From NCBI RefSeq assembly GCF_002368415.1, contig NZ_AP018290.1, forward strand, positions 8,175,717-8,239,716: DNA of 64,000 bases, in the 5' to 3' direction. Each line of letters begins with the position of its first letter. The first letter of the stretch is position 1. A model generated the notes under the pieces. The model did not search any database. It worked only from the letters and a program-made list of their open reading frames with translations, and was not told the DNA's origin. This DNA is from Calothrix sp. NIES-4105. GTDB taxonomy: Bacteria > Cyanobacteriota > Cyanobacteriia > Cyanobacteriales > Nostocaceae. Shown piece after piece: positions 17,605-25,872 of the stretch. The position numbers and the translations under genes were made by a program.

Positions 17605-17636
17605 AGTTAAAGATTTAGGTTAACCCGCCCGTACAC

Positions 17637-18107
17637 ATGAATTTGCCTTCGTTTATTTGGTTGTGGAAAATTGCTGCTTGGTCAATGGGGTTATCTCTGT
17701 TGGCTTATTTTTTCCTGGCAGTGTCGGGTGCGTGGATGTTTTACACTCGCACAGCACAAAAACCCCTTCTTCATGGTTTTAGTCATGTATTTACCGATAA
17801 AACAGGGGGTATGCGTTTATTTCATTATGTGATGGGCGCCTCTATGGTAGCGCTAGTGCTATTACTTTTAGCTATTGGGATAGTTGGCACTTTAGGGCAC
17901 TTTGGAACGCTTGGACATTCTTCGCACCTAGTAGCTGGGTTAATAGTAGTGTTTTTAGTATTAATTTCTGCTTTTAGTGCAACACAAATTGGCGCCAACC
18001 GTAACTGGGCTAGACCTTTACACATTGGCACCAATATTATTCTATTCATTGGCTTTGTCTGGGTTTCCCTTACTGGTTGGGATGTAGTACAAAAATATTT
18101 ACCGTAG
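17637..18107 (+). CDS. DUF4079 domain membrane protein
   Basis: 156-residue membrane protein with four predicted helices: near 9-30, 65-88, 98-117 and 132-150. Conserved histidines (LLHGFSHVFTDK, LFHYVMG, LHIGTNI) at helix edges recall b-type haem ligation, as I remember for the DUF4079/cytochrome b561-like group shared by cyanobacteria and plastids; haem binding is inference. The ATG at 17637 follows a tandem repeat array. The IS607 element begins just 40 bp beyond its stop, so the insertion lies immediately downstream and has not cut the gene. Confidence 0.75.
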   Translation: MNLPSFIWLWKIAAWSMGLSLLAYFFLAVSGAWMFYTRTAQKPLLHGFSHVFTDKTGGMRLFHYVMGASMVALVLLLLAIGIVGTLGHFGTLGHSSHLVAGLIVVFLVLISAFSATQIGANRNWARPLHIGTNIILFIGFVWVSLTGWDVVQKYLP

Positions 18108-18148
18108 GATGCTGTTTATGATTAACGAGAGTGCAACTTTTAAGCTAA

Positions 18149-19363
18149 TCAAAAGCTCATTACGTGATTAACTATGGCATCCGTCAATTCCGACGAATCA
18201 GAAAGCACGATTGAATCATGCGTCACGGTGAAGGCAGTTGCTTGCAAAGCACGCAATAAAATATTACGTGCGCCATTTACATCGCGGCTAATTTGTATTC
18301 CGCAATGTGGGCATTTAAATACTTTGTTTCCACCTAGTTTATGGTGAATATGACCGCAGTTGCCACAAGTTTTAGAGGTGTAAGATTCGTTGCATAATAC
18401 AACTATTACACCTTTTCTTTGTGCAGCTTGTTTAAGATGTTGCTCAAACTTGTAATGAGAAAGCGTTAACATTTGACGTACTGACTTGCTGTTAATCTTA
18501 CGCTTCTTACCACTACGTTTCTTGATTACCATTTGGCTAGAATCAAATGTTGGTAAGTAGATAACTTTATACGAATTAACAAGCAAATTAGCAGCTTTGT
18601 TGTGCAAATCCTTAATCAAATTTTGAATTCTTTCTCTTACACGGTTCGCAGCAATACGCATCTTTCTACGTTTACGGCATGTTGTTTTGGTAGAACGGCT
18701 TATTAGATTGTCAAGGTGCTGACACAATCTTTGTATGCGTCCGATATCTCCCTTACCAATCTCTAAAACGTTTTCTCCATCAAAACCAGTCAAGAAAGTA
18801 CGATTACCAGGGTCTAAGGCTATTACTCTATCACTACCAGTAAGTACGATTTCTTTGTATTGAGGAAAGCAACCGAACCATTTACCACGACGGTATACAA
18901 GCTCTGTACCGTATTCACATTGAAAAGGAACAGTTTGACCAATCGTAGTAAACCCTAACCCTTTTGTTGTGCGTGAGTACCAAGTACCATTTTTGAAGTT
19001 ACCTACTTTAAATTGGATGGCTTGGCTAGTTGCTTTACAACTTTTAAACTTAGCATTGCCACCCTGACTACGAGCTTGCTTAAATGCATCAAATGCTTCA
19101 AAACACGACTCTTGCCGTTGATGACCGGGTAATGTTTTGACCCATTCAGGTACATCCATTTTTTGAGCTATTTTATCCAACTCTTCAGCAGAAAGCTTAA
19201 CTTCTTTTTCTTTACCAGTTTTCTTATCAATAATTACTCTAGTCTGAGTATCGTAATTATTGTGGAGATAACTAATACATTGATTGAAGTAATAGCGATA
19301 AGCAGCGAGCCAACGTTTCCAAACTTGCTGTAATTCCTTGCTAGGAAATAGCCTGATTTTCAA
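18149..19363 (-). CDS. tnpB: TnpB, RNA-guided nuclease of IS607-type element
   Basis: TnpB proteins are RNA-guided DNA nucleases ancestral to Cas12. The frame is open far upstream, but the first 200 codons are an out-of-frame reading of tnpA; the likely start is TTG at 19363 (LKIRLFPSKELQQVWKRWLA), overlapping the tnpA end by 23 bp and giving 404 residues. RuvC-I Asp184 is in VIALDPGNRTFLTGFDG, the second acidic position is Asp274 in LPTFDSSQMV (usually Glu in relatives I remember), and RuvC-III Asp360 in SRDVNGARN. A zinc ribbon, CGNCGH...CPHCG, is complete. The guide (omega) RNA is expected to overlap the 3' end of the gene and run toward 18110. Confidence 0.85.
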   Translation of the reverse strand: MKIRLFPSKELQQVWKRWLAAYRYYFNQCISYLHNNYDTQTRVIIDKKTGKEKEVKLSAEELDKIAQKMDVPEWVKTLPGHQRQESCFEAFDAFKQARSQGGNAKFKSCKATSQAIQFKVGNFKNGTWYSRTTKGLGFTTIGQTVPFQCEYGTELVYRRGKWFGCFPQYKEIVLTGSDRVIALDPGNRTFLTGFDGENVLEIGKGDIGRIQRLCQHLDNLISRSTKTTCRKRRKMRIAANRVRERIQNLIKDLHNKAANLLVNSYKVIYLPTFDSSQMVIKKRSGKKRKINSKSVRQMLTLSHYKFEQHLKQAAQRKGVIVVLCNESYTSKTCGNCGHIHHKLGGNKVFKCPHCGIQISRDVNGARNILLRALQATAFTVTHDSIVLSDSSELTDAIVNHVMSF

Positions 19364-19982
19364 TACACTGTTCGGTGACTGCTTTGTCGAACATGAGTGT
19401 CGAGCTTTCTTTTTGTAAGTCTTCTTTGATTGTTGATTTGTACTTTCTAAGTCCGTACAACCTACTAGAGAAACAGTGAATGATGGACAGCATATCTTGT
19501 ACGAGTTCTTGCTCTGGAGAGAGTTTGCGGTCATTGAGAACCACGAGTTCACACTCAAATTTTGTGCATAACCACTTAACCAATTCAAATCCGAACCGGA
19601 CGAGTCGGTCAGGGTGGGCAATAACAAGACGTTGGATATCATCGTCGATGATTCGTTCCAAAATTGAGAGGAATTTTTTCCGCTTAAAATTGAGTCCGCT
19701 TCCAACCTCTGAAATAACTTCTGCCTCTGGATATCGCGTGCGTAAGTGTTCAAGTTGTCGTTGCAAATCGTCTTGCTGGGAATGAGTCGAGACTCGTCCG
19801 TAGCAAACAGTTCTAATTGACCTGGGCATTCCCGCGACTTTCTCAACCTCGTCAAGGATGAATCTCCTTTGACCGCCTGGTGTACGGATTGCTCTAAGCT
19901 TTCCTTCATTCTCCCACCTTCTAAGGCTGGAGACGTGTACACCAAGGATTTTTGCTGCTTCCTTGGGGGTGACATGTTGCAT
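19341..19982 (-). CDS. tnpA: IS607-family serine recombinase (transposase)
   Basis: 213-residue transposase. The N-terminus is a MerR-like helix-turn-helix (MQHVTPKEAAKILGVHVSSL, then RRWENEGKLRAIRTPGGQRR). The serine-recombinase domain follows, with catalytic Ser in VCYGRVSTHSQQDDLQRQLE, the IS607-type EVGSGLNFKRKKF, and VIAHPDRLVRFGFELVKWLC. The C-terminal helix (VQDMLSIIHCFSSRLYGLRK) is complete. ATG at 19982. No frameshift or stop is present, unlike the second IS607-like element at 28 kb. It overlaps tnpB by 23 bp. Confidence 0.9.
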   Translation of the reverse strand: MQHVTPKEAAKILGVHVSSLRRWENEGKLRAIRTPGGQRRFILDEVEKVAGMPRSIRTVCYGRVSTHSQQDDLQRQLEHLRTRYPEAEVISEVGSGLNFKRKKFLSILERIIDDDIQRLVIAHPDRLVRFGFELVKWLCTKFECELVVLNDRKLSPEQELVQDMLSIIHCFSSRLYGLRKYKSTIKEDLQKESSTLMFDKAVTEQCIENQAIS

Positions 19983-20064
19983 TAAAACCTCATCAACTCA
20001 ACTACTCTTAGTATAGCGTGAGTTAATAAGGTTTACTCGATTTAAGCAAAGAATCTACAATTAG

Positions 20065-20388
20065 TTACACGTCTCCGCAAAGAAAACTAGCAGGCGCCCA
20101 GCCAAGTTTACTTTTATGAGAGATATGCCACCACCATTTACCATCAGTAGAATATTCTCCACCCATCAAAGAAACTTCTTCACCGTTGGGAATTTCTCGA
20201 ACTTGCTGATAATTTTGTCCAGGGCCAGTACGTAGAAAAAGATTACCAGTATCACGGTTAGTGCATACTGTTGCAGAACCTTGGATGCGCGATGCAAAGC
20301 TTGTAGTGCGTCCCATACCTGGGCCTATTCCGGCACTTGCTGGTAATGCTGTTAAGATTAAGGCGCCTGCGATTAGTTTAGAAAACAT
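20065..20388 (-). CDS. Secreted SH3-domain protein
   Basis: Small exported protein. ATG 20388 gives MFSKLIAGALILTALPASA, a good signal peptide with an Ala-Ser-Ala cleavage site; the longer frame up to 20460 crosses a terminator hairpin and is unlikely. The mature part holds a bacterial SH3-like fold (CTNRDTGNLFLRTGPGQNYQ, then EIPNGEEVSLMGGEY, KSKLGWAPASFLCG) and two cysteines that could form a disulfide. It is a diverged tandem duplicate of the gene just upstream. Ligand unknown; SH3b domains often bind cell-wall peptides. Confidence 0.75.
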   Translation of the reverse strand: MFSKLIAGALILTALPASAGIGPGMGRTTSFASRIQGSATVCTNRDTGNLFLRTGPGQNYQQVREIPNGEEVSLMGGEYSTDGKWWWHISHKSKLGWAPASFLCGDV

Positions 20389-20422
20389 AATTTTATATAT
20401 TTTATATTTTTGTAAAACAAAC

Positions 20423-20452
20423 AAGCCCAGTTTCTTTGAAGAAACCAGGCTT
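20423..20452 (-). terminator. Hairpin terminator between the two SH3 genes
   Basis: AAGCCCAGTTTCTT and AAGAAACCAGGCTT form a 14-bp stem with one mismatch around a 2-nt loop. It separates the two tandem SH3 genes and lies in the leader of the second, so they are probably separate or attenuated transcripts. Confidence 0.7.
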
Positions 20453-20467
20453 TTACTCACGGATTTT

Positions 20468-20770
20468 CTAGTTCACACAAACGTAGTCAGCACGAACCCA
20501 TCCCACTTGGCCTCTGTAAGAAACTTTCATCCAGGTAAAACCATCTCTACCTCGTGTGCTTTCCAAAACGCGAATTCCATTGCCTGCGGGAATTTGTGTT
20601 AGCACACGGTTGCCTTGTCCAGGCGCCCTACGTAGCGACAAACGACCGCCAGCGTCGTTAGTACAAACGTAAGCTTCATATCCACCACCAACTCCGGGCC
20701 CTACTTGCTGTGCGTTTGCTGGTACAGCAGCAACTAGAATTAATGCACTCGCGATTAAAGCTTTAAACAT
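20468..20770 (-). CDS. Secreted SH3-domain protein (paralogue)
   Basis: ATG 20770 is preceded by AGGAG (read TCAGGAGTTTCAAATC) and opens MFKALIASALILVAAVPANA, a signal peptide cleaved after ANA. The mature 80-odd residues form an SH3-like domain: VCTNDAGGRLSLRRAPGQGN, RVLTQIPAGNGIRVLE, YRGQVGWVRADYVCVN. It shares layout, paired cysteines and signal peptide with the downstream gene, so the two arose by duplication. The frame extends to 20794 but the shorter start has the ribosome binding site. Role unknown; probably periplasmic. Confidence 0.78.
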   Translation of the reverse strand: MFKALIASALILVAAVPANAQQVGPGVGGGYEAYVCTNDAGGRLSLRRAPGQGNRVLTQIPAGNGIRVLESTRGRDGFTWMKVSYRGQVGWVRADYVCVN

Positions 20771-20870
20771 GATTTGAAACTCCTGATTAAACAAATAATT
20801 TATTAAAAACTTGAAAAGCTGAAAATTGGTTTACACACACTTCTGAGCAGTTCTCACAAAAGCAATTCAT

Positions 20871-20886
20871 AAGGACTGAAGTCCTT
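20871..20886. repeat. Short palindrome of the GGACTGAAGTCC repeat family
   Basis: AAGGACT-ga-AGTCCTT is a perfect 7-bp hairpin. It resembles the core of dispersed cyanobacterial repeats bounded by TACGTAG/CTACTACG seen here at 32509 and 47995. Confidence 0.45.
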
Positions 20887-20919
20887 GTGACCAGCGGGTT
20901 TTTGTTGCCGTTCGGCTGA

Positions 20920-21615
20920 TTAGATTTTGACTTCGAGTAATTTTGGTCGGTAGGTACGGACGTATTCCAGTACCTCATTTAAATCTTCCTGGTTAGTTAG
21001 CCCAATACATCCAGATGTACCGTCCTCGCCGTTGTTTTGGTTGAACGATGGGTCTACATGAATACCCAGCGCTGTACGACCAGTTCGGAAATTTGGATAT
21101 ATCGGTAGAAAAAGCTTTCCTGCTTCCACAATTGTTCCCTTCTTTGTTGATGTCGCAACTCTATATTCGCCATCGGGTAACGGCGCCTCTGTTCCTGAAC
21201 GGTTACGGTCTTTATTTTGAGTGTGCGCGCGTCCAGATACGGTTCGGTAAGTAGAATCCTCTTGTCCGTTTACGTACAAAGTCAGTTTATAAATTGGGTT
21301 GCCCAGATTATTTACTGCTTCTGTCCGCGTCAACCTCATGTAGTTACCATTCCCGGTATAGGCAGGTTCAGTTGAGATTTGCTGAGATTCGTTAGTGCCT
21401 TTATTAAATTCCTCATTACTAATATCAAATGACACTTGCTTTGAAGAATCAATTGCACCAGTTACGATGTCAGTCTTCTTGGTATTTTCTGCGGAAAGCT
21501 GAATTGTACTAGCTGATTCGGGGATGGAAGAACTTTGTGGTACTCTCACTGCATTCGCACTACAACTTGTTAATACTATGCAACTCAAAGAAGTCATTAC
21601 TAATCGAAAAACCAT
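20920..21615 (-). CDS. L,D-transpeptidase (YkuD) lipoprotein
   Basis: Cell-wall cross-linking or protein-anchoring enzyme of the YkuD family. The N-terminus MVFRLVMTSLSCIVLTSCSA has a lipobox (LTSC), so the protein is probably lipid-anchored. After a polar linker of about 80 residues comes the catalytic domain: RLTRTEAVNNLGNPIYKLTL, DGEYRVATSTK, then GIHVDPSFNQNNGEDGTSGC and IGLTNQEDLNEVLEYV. The His in GIHVD and the Cys in SGC match the YkuD H...S-x-G-C pattern. 231 residues is normal for the family. No neighbour shares a transcript on this strand. Confidence 0.85.
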   Translation of the reverse strand: MVFRLVMTSLSCIVLTSCSANAVRVPQSSSIPESASTIQLSAENTKKTDIVTGAIDSSKQVSFDISNEEFNKGTNESQQISTEPAYTGNGNYMRLTRTEAVNNLGNPIYKLTLYVNGQEDSTYRTVSGRAHTQNKDRNRSGTEAPLPDGEYRVATSTKKGTIVEAGKLFLPIYPNFRTGRTALGIHVDPSFNQNNGEDGTSGCIGLTNQEDLNEVLEYVRTYRPKLLEVKI

Positions 21616-22094
21616 TCCAATTGCTTTGTTTTATGTTTTTTCGACTATAAGCTTGCTGTAACGCATAAAACCTGCGAAATAATCCTGATTTCTTTACAGG
21701 CGCCGACTTCTGTAAAAATCGCTAATCTTAATCTTATTTTTAATAATTTTTGATAAATTACCTGAATGTAGAGACGTGATATATTACGTCTCCGTAATTT
21801 ATACATCACGTTCCCATAGTTTTAATACGCACAATTTTGCTGTCATCCAAATAGCCAAATCAAGATGTAGACAGAGATTCATAATATTTTTTATTTATTG
21901 AAAGGAAATTTATAGTTCCGTTTTGTAGTAAAATAATACTTATGTGTATTTTCGTATAATTAAGTAATTAAAATAACTTTTATAGTTTTGGTTAAGCTAT
22001 CAAAAACTAGCGTTAAGCCTCGTAATCAATCGGGAGCAGTCACATTAAAGCCGTTACCATATTATATAGAGCAGCATTCCAAGCGACTTTCATT
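21616..22094. other. Divergent intergenic region with one palindromic repeat
   Basis: 479 bp between the transpeptidase (minus) and a membrane-protein gene (plus). It holds a copy of the GTAGAGACGT...ACGTCTC repeat at 21768-21793. The remainder is AT-rich with no gene seen. Confidence 0.4.
21768..21793. repeat. GTAGAGACG palindromic repeat
   Basis: GAGACGT and ACGTCTC flank a short spacer. Related copies lie at 52082, 54535, 56645, 62057 and 63752, and inside the helicase gene at 59939. Confidence 0.6.
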
Positions 22095-22658
22095 ATGACG
22101 ACAACTAACTCCACGAGCATACAAACTACTATTTTTCGCCTATCACCGCTAATCAGAATTACTCTTCTGTCTTTATATGTGGCACTTACCGTTCCTTTAC
22201 CTTTTTTGGCAGAAGCAACTAAGGCGCCAACACCTCCTGCATTACTATGGGTGGGGATTAGTCTTGGTTTGGTAGGTTTGTACGCGGTATTATGCGAACG
22301 AGTTATTGTTGATGACGAAACGATTCAAGTTACATACCCAAATTGGGTACCGCGCTTTTTCCGCAAAGGATGGTCATTACCGTGGTCACAGGTTAAAGAA
22401 TTAAAACCCCGTACTACTGGTCAAGGTGGTTTGGTTTATTATTTTCTTAGTCAAGAAGGTAAAGCTTATTTATTGCCAATGCGTGTAGCTGGTTTCGCGC
22501 GTTTGGTAAACCTGGTACAAGAAAAAACTGGTATTGATACAAAAAATGTATATCCGCTCGCACAACCTTGGATGTACGCTATTTTATTAGGATTTACAAC
22601 GCTACTTCTATTAGTTGACGCTTGGACAATTACAACTGCTTTAGGACAACCGTTGTAG
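22095..22658 (+). CDS. Conserved cyanobacterial membrane protein with PH-like segment
   Basis: 187-residue protein with three hydrophobic segments: about 19-38, 48-67 and 160-178. Between the second and third lies a soluble stretch (RVIVDDETIQVTYPNWVPRF, then SLPWSQVKELKPRTTGQGGL) that looks like the short PH-like (bPH/YdbT-type) fold seen in other two-helix membrane proteins. No catalytic motif. I recall it as conserved in cyanobacteria without known function. The stop codon (TTGTAGCACAGG) abuts the same small repeat that ends the CPBP gene. Confidence 0.6.
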   Translation: MTTTNSTSIQTTIFRLSPLIRITLLSLYVALTVPLPFLAEATKAPTPPALLWVGISLGLVGLYAVLCERVIVDDETIQVTYPNWVPRFFRKGWSLPWSQVKELKPRTTGQGGLVYYFLSQEGKAYLLPMRVAGFARLVNLVQEKTGIDTKNVYPLAQPWMYAILLGFTTLLLLVDAWTITTALGQPL

Positions 22659-22745
22659 CACAGGTATCCCGTCGTTAGAAATGTACATTTGTATGGTTGC
22701 CAATGGCGACTTTACTTACCACAGGGACACAGAAAGAGAAAGAAA
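22656..22745. repeat. Dispersed repeats at a stop codon
   Basis: GTAGCACAGGTATCCCGTCG resembles the unit at 10270 and includes the TAG stop of the preceding gene. A CACAGGGACACAGAAAGAGA repeat follows at about 22720. Confidence 0.5.
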
Positions 22746-22923
22746 AATTAACAAATATTAGATTAATGAGGCGCCATTCTCAGAATATTGCCTCAAAAAC
22801 TTCTTCTTTGTACTCTTTGCTGTCGCTTTATCCAATTTAAGAGTAGATTTTTGACTATAGCATCCTTAAGATAAAATGGACAAATGTTTGTTAAATAAAT
22901 TGTAAATAAAGGAAAGTCTTAAA

Positions 22924-23232
22924 ATGCAATATCAGGTTTTTGTGCAAAGCGAATCTGAACAGCACTTTGTAGCATCAGTGCTAGGAATACCAAATTTAAC
23001 TGTTGAAGGTAAAACAGAGGAAGAAGCTATCTGTAACATAAAATCTGCTTTAGAAGCACAATTAGCCAAAGGTAAATTTATGACAATTGAAGTAGAGGCA
23101 CCCAAAGAGGGGAATCAAAATGCTACCTGGATGAAATACGCAGGAATATTTGCTTCTGACCCAACATTTGATGACTTTATGGAGAAACTCTCTGTTATCC
23201 GCAAAGAAGCAAATGGCACAGTGGATGAATGA
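22924..23232 (+). CDS. HicB-like antitoxin of a PIN-toxin pair
   Basis: 102-residue protein. The first 60 residues resemble the HicB partial RNase H-like fold (MQYQVFVQSESEQHFVASVL, TVEGKTEEEAICNIKSALEA). The tail, MKYAGIFASDPTFDDFMEKL, is the C-terminal toxin-binding region I recall from cyanobacterial antitoxins paired with VapC-type PIN toxins. SD-like GGAAAG precedes the ATG. Its stop overlaps the start of a 13-codon stub of a PIN toxin (23229), so the pair has lost its toxin. Pairing is inference from the stub and family memory. Confidence 0.7.
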   Translation: MQYQVFVQSESEQHFVASVLGIPNLTVEGKTEEEAICNIKSALEAQLAKGKFMTIEVEAPKEGNQNATWMKYAGIFASDPTFDDFMEKLSVIRKEANGTVDE

Positions 23233-23270
23233 TGACGATTTATATATTAGACACAGACTATTTAACTTAA
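23229..23270 (+). pseudogene. Stub of a PIN-domain (VapC) toxin
   Basis: ATG at 23229 overlaps the antitoxin stop (ATGATG) and reads MMTIYILDTDYLT then TAA. 'YILDTDxL' is the first catalytic-aspartate strand of PIN toxins. The remainder of the gene (about 120 codons) is missing; the following sequence is AT-rich and non-coding. The toxin has therefore been removed by deletion, leaving only the overlapped start. Confidence 0.6.
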
Positions 23271-23424
23271 ATGTTAAAAAGCCCTGCTTCTTAAAAAAAC
23301 GTAGGTTTTAGCACTATAAATACAGTTAACATAGTAAAAATAATTACTTAGGATTAAACTATTTTACTGTTGTGACTGCACATCACCAGACAGATGTGCT
23401 ACAAGTTAAAACAATTAAAAAAAC

Positions 23425-23464
23425 AAACTGTTGTTCCCCCCTTATTAAGCTAGGGGGCATCTAA
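23425..23464. terminator. Inverted repeat, possible terminator or dispersed repeat
   Basis: CCCCCCTTATTAAGCTAGGG continues to GGG and forms a C/G-rich stem. A related string (CCCCTAGCTCCCCTTAATAA) occurs at 14701, so this may be a dispersed repeat rather than a gene-specific terminator. Confidence 0.4.
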
Positions 23465-23504
23465 ACTAATATATTAAAACTATAGTTACTCACTTACATC
23501 AAAC

Positions 23505-24275
23505 TTGAATAATCTTACTTCGCAAGCCATACTCAAGCTTGAACAAGTTAGCTTCAATGCAAAGCTAAACGTCAAAACCAAAGAGAATCTACCGGGATAC
23601 TCTATTCTTAAAGATATTTCATTTGAAGTACCTACAGGCGCCCGCGTTGCAATTGTAGGGCCAACTGGTGCGGGTAAGACATTTTTGCTGCGTTTGCTAA
23701 ATCGTTTGAGTGAACCGACTAGCGGCAAGATTATCTATGAAAATCAAGACTATACAAAAATCCCTGTAATACAATTACGTTCCTCGGTTGTACTCGTTCC
23801 CCAGGAGTCAAGGTTACTAGGTATGACGGTGAAAGATGCTTTATCTTATCCTTTGGTTCTACAGCGTTTACCTAAAGCTGAAATTACTCAACGGGTAAGT
23901 CAATGCGTTGAACAATTACAAATACCCGATGATTGGTTGGGAAGAACTGAGGTACAACTTTCAGTAGGTCAAAGACAGTTGGTTGCCCTAGCGCGCGCTT
24001 TGGTTATGAAACCCAAAGTTTTATTACTCGATGAACCAACTTCTAACCTTGATATTGGTACCACACAGAAATTATTACAAACACTTTCCCAGCTAGCTCA
24101 GACACAAAATACAACTGTTTTAATGGTCAATCATCAACTCGATATGGCTTCGAGTTGCGATAATGTTATACATTTATCACAAGGGCGCCTAATCTCGAAT
24201 CAACACGCTCGTGATATCGATTGGGAAATGCTTAAAGCTAACATTACCACTACCGAAGCTCTTGATGATTTTTAG
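23505..24275 (+). CDS. ABC transporter ATP-binding protein (FetA/YbbL-like)
   Basis: 256-residue ABC ATPase. Walker A is GPTGAGKT (about residue 53-60), the signature reads LSVGQRQLVALARALVMKPK (LSVGQ instead of LSGGQ), Walker B is VLLLDEPTS, and the H-loop histidine is in MVNHQLD. Short single-domain ATPases like this, with no transmembrane part, resemble FetA/YbbL. No permease gene is adjacent, so the partner must lie elsewhere. The only usable start is TTG at 23505; there is no in-frame ATG before the Walker A. Substrate unknown. Confidence 0.8.
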   Translation: MNNLTSQAILKLEQVSFNAKLNVKTKENLPGYSILKDISFEVPTGARVAIVGPTGAGKTFLLRLLNRLSEPTSGKIIYENQDYTKIPVIQLRSSVVLVPQESRLLGMTVKDALSYPLVLQRLPKAEITQRVSQCVEQLQIPDDWLGRTEVQLSVGQRQLVALARALVMKPKVLLLDEPTSNLDIGTTQKLLQTLSQLAQTQNTTVLMVNHQLDMASSCDNVIHLSQGRLISNQHARDIDWEMLKANITTTEALDDF

Positions 24276-24282
24276 AGGTGTA

Positions 24283-25053
24283 TTACCTGGGTATACTTAC
24301 TGTTGATGCAGTTGTTGGCGCCAACCGTTCTTTTGCTATCCTTGTTTGTGACTGCGGTAAACTCGCGTTTAATAGCTCCATATTAAAACGATACCCTACG
24401 TTGCGGATTGTTTGAATTAAACTTGGCTGACGTGGGTCGAGTTCAACTTTTTTTCTCAGTGATAATACATGCGTGTCAATAGTACGGGGGTTGTCAATGG
24501 CATCAGGCCATGCACGACGCAGTAATTCAGATCGACTTAGGGGTACACCGCTAGCTTGTGCCAGAACATACAGCAAGCTAAATTCTTGCGGTGTTAAATC
24601 GATGAATTCTCCCTGAAAGCGGACTCGACGCTGGACTAAATCGATTTGCAGTGAACCGTAATCTAGATATGCAGGTGCCACAGGAGTGCGTTTGCGACGA
24701 ATCAGCGCTTCGGTACGTGCAAGAAATTCCTGCATTCCAAACGGTTTGGACAGGTAATCATCGGCGCCAGCTTTAAGACCTGCGACAACATCACCTTCAC
24801 CACTACGCGCTGACAGCATTAAAATTAGCGGTTGCTGCTGACGATTTAACCAGCGACAAAACTCAATGCCATCACCATCAGATAAATCAGCATCGAGAAT
24901 AATTAGCGTTGGCTGGTGGCTTAGAAAAACTTCTCTAGCCTGATAAATACTCGCAGCTTGATGTACTCGATAGTCAAGCTGTTGTAAATGCCAACCAAGC
25001 AAAGACCTCAAGTGGGGATTCCCCTCAACAATTTCAATACATACCGAACCCAC
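24283..25053 (-). CDS. OmpR/PhoB-type response regulator
   Basis: DNA-binding response regulator. The receiver domain holds the phosphoacceptor Asp in TLIILDADLSDGDGIEFCRW and the switch lysine in DDYLSKPFGMQEFLAR. The usual acidic pair after strand 1 is replaced by VEGN (one Glu remains), so phosphorylation may be weak or atypical. The winged-helix output domain follows (VRFQGEFIDLTPQEFSLLYV; RTIDTHVLSLRKKVELDPRQ; TIRNVGYRFNME). The frame is open to 25089, but GTG 25053 with GAGGGG upstream is more likely. No histidine kinase is adjacent. The gene converges on the ABC ATPase 8 bp away. Confidence 0.85.
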   Translation of the reverse strand: MGSVCIEIVEGNPHLRSLLGWHLQQLDYRVHQAASIYQAREVFLSHQPTLIILDADLSDGDGIEFCRWLNRQQQPLILMLSARSGEGDVVAGLKAGADDYLSKPFGMQEFLARTEALIRRKRTPVAPAYLDYGSLQIDLVQRRVRFQGEFIDLTPQEFSLLYVLAQASGVPLSRSELLRRAWPDAIDNPRTIDTHVLSLRKKVELDPRQPSLIQTIRNVGYRFNMELLNASLPQSQTRIAKERLAPTTASTVSIPR

Positions 25054-25617
25054 AGTGGCAAGACCCCTCGTGCGTCTATAGAGTTTCAAGGTATCAAAGC
25101 CTTGTGTTATGGTTTTGTAACCGTTGTTACTTCAGTTGTAAATTGTTTGAGAATAACTGTCGAAAATTTTCGTGCTTTGTATCTATCAATCGGTCGATAC
25201 AGCGATTTTACTCAATTGTTAAATTTTTATGACAAACAGCAGTGCATTTGCTTGTTGTTGCCTGATTGTGTCTTTTTAAGCAAGCATTTCTTTCTCTGAG
25301 TTGCATTTAACACACAAAACGCGCGCTGTCATCTTGAGGATATATGAACTACGTTTATCGCGCGGAAAAAAAGTTACAATAATTCCATAATATTATCGAT
25401 GCAAGAAATCATTTTCCATGCATAATAATAAAAATAACTTTGCTAACTCGCTTATTCCCATACTTCTGGAATAGGATGGGGATAGACTGTAGCTTATGGT
25501 AAGTGTTCTCTGAGGGAGATATATTAGCTATGAATTGATGTCAAAATAGGTTTAGTACTTCACTTTTTAGCTTGAATATTTTACAATTCTCATTCCAAAC
25601 AGATTTCTAAAGCAGCT
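25054..25617. other. Divergent intergenic region, nothing specific recognised
   Basis: About 560 bp between the response regulator and the DUF6761 gene. It contains promoters for both by necessity. I see no repeat of the window's families, no RNA gene and no strong hairpin. Confidence 0.35.
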
Positions 25618-25872
25618 ATGCTCCAAGACACACAGACCATCCGTTTTTATCAAAGAATAACCGATGCCTTCGTCGAGTTATGGAATCGCGGCTATCGGAC
25701 GGACGATATGCGGATGTATTTGGATGGCTATCTAGCCTCATTGCGACACAGTAATGCCATTGAACCTTACTTGATTCATCGCTTGGAGGAAGAAGCTACT
25801 CGCTACTTATATGATGTATCTAATTTTGCAATGACAATGACGCAGCCTGAGCCGGAACACGATTACTATTAG
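25618..25872 (+). CDS. DUF6761 family protein (84 aa)
   Basis: Small helical, acidic cyanobacterial protein: MLQDTQTIRFYQRITDAFVE, LWNRGYRTDDMRMYLDGYLA, SLRHSNAIEPYLIHRLEEEA. I recall this as the DUF6761 family, conserved in cyanobacteria with no known function. ATG 25618; a long-stemmed terminator follows at 26013. It faces the Grx4 gene. Confidence 0.7.
   Translation: MLQDTQTIRFYQRITDAFVELWNRGYRTDDMRMYLDGYLASLRHSNAIEPYLIHRLEEEATRYLYDVSNFAMTMTQPEPEHDYY

Larger units (their letters stand above)
18110..20040 (-). mobile_element. IS607-family insertion sequence, apparently intact
   Basis: A serine-recombinase tnpA followed by an overlapping tnpB on the minus strand is the IS607 arrangement. 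IS607 elements have no terminal inverted repeats and make no fixed target duplication, so the ends given are approximate: one lies between the DUF4079 stop (18107) and the tnpB stop (18149), the other upstream of tnpA near 19985-20060. Both genes are open, so the element may still be active. Confidence 0.7.

Noticed and set aside
19364-19975. N-terminal 204 residues of a long tnpB frame
   Set aside because: These codons are an out-of-frame reading of tnpA and show no similarity to TnpB; the TnpB homology starts at about 19363.
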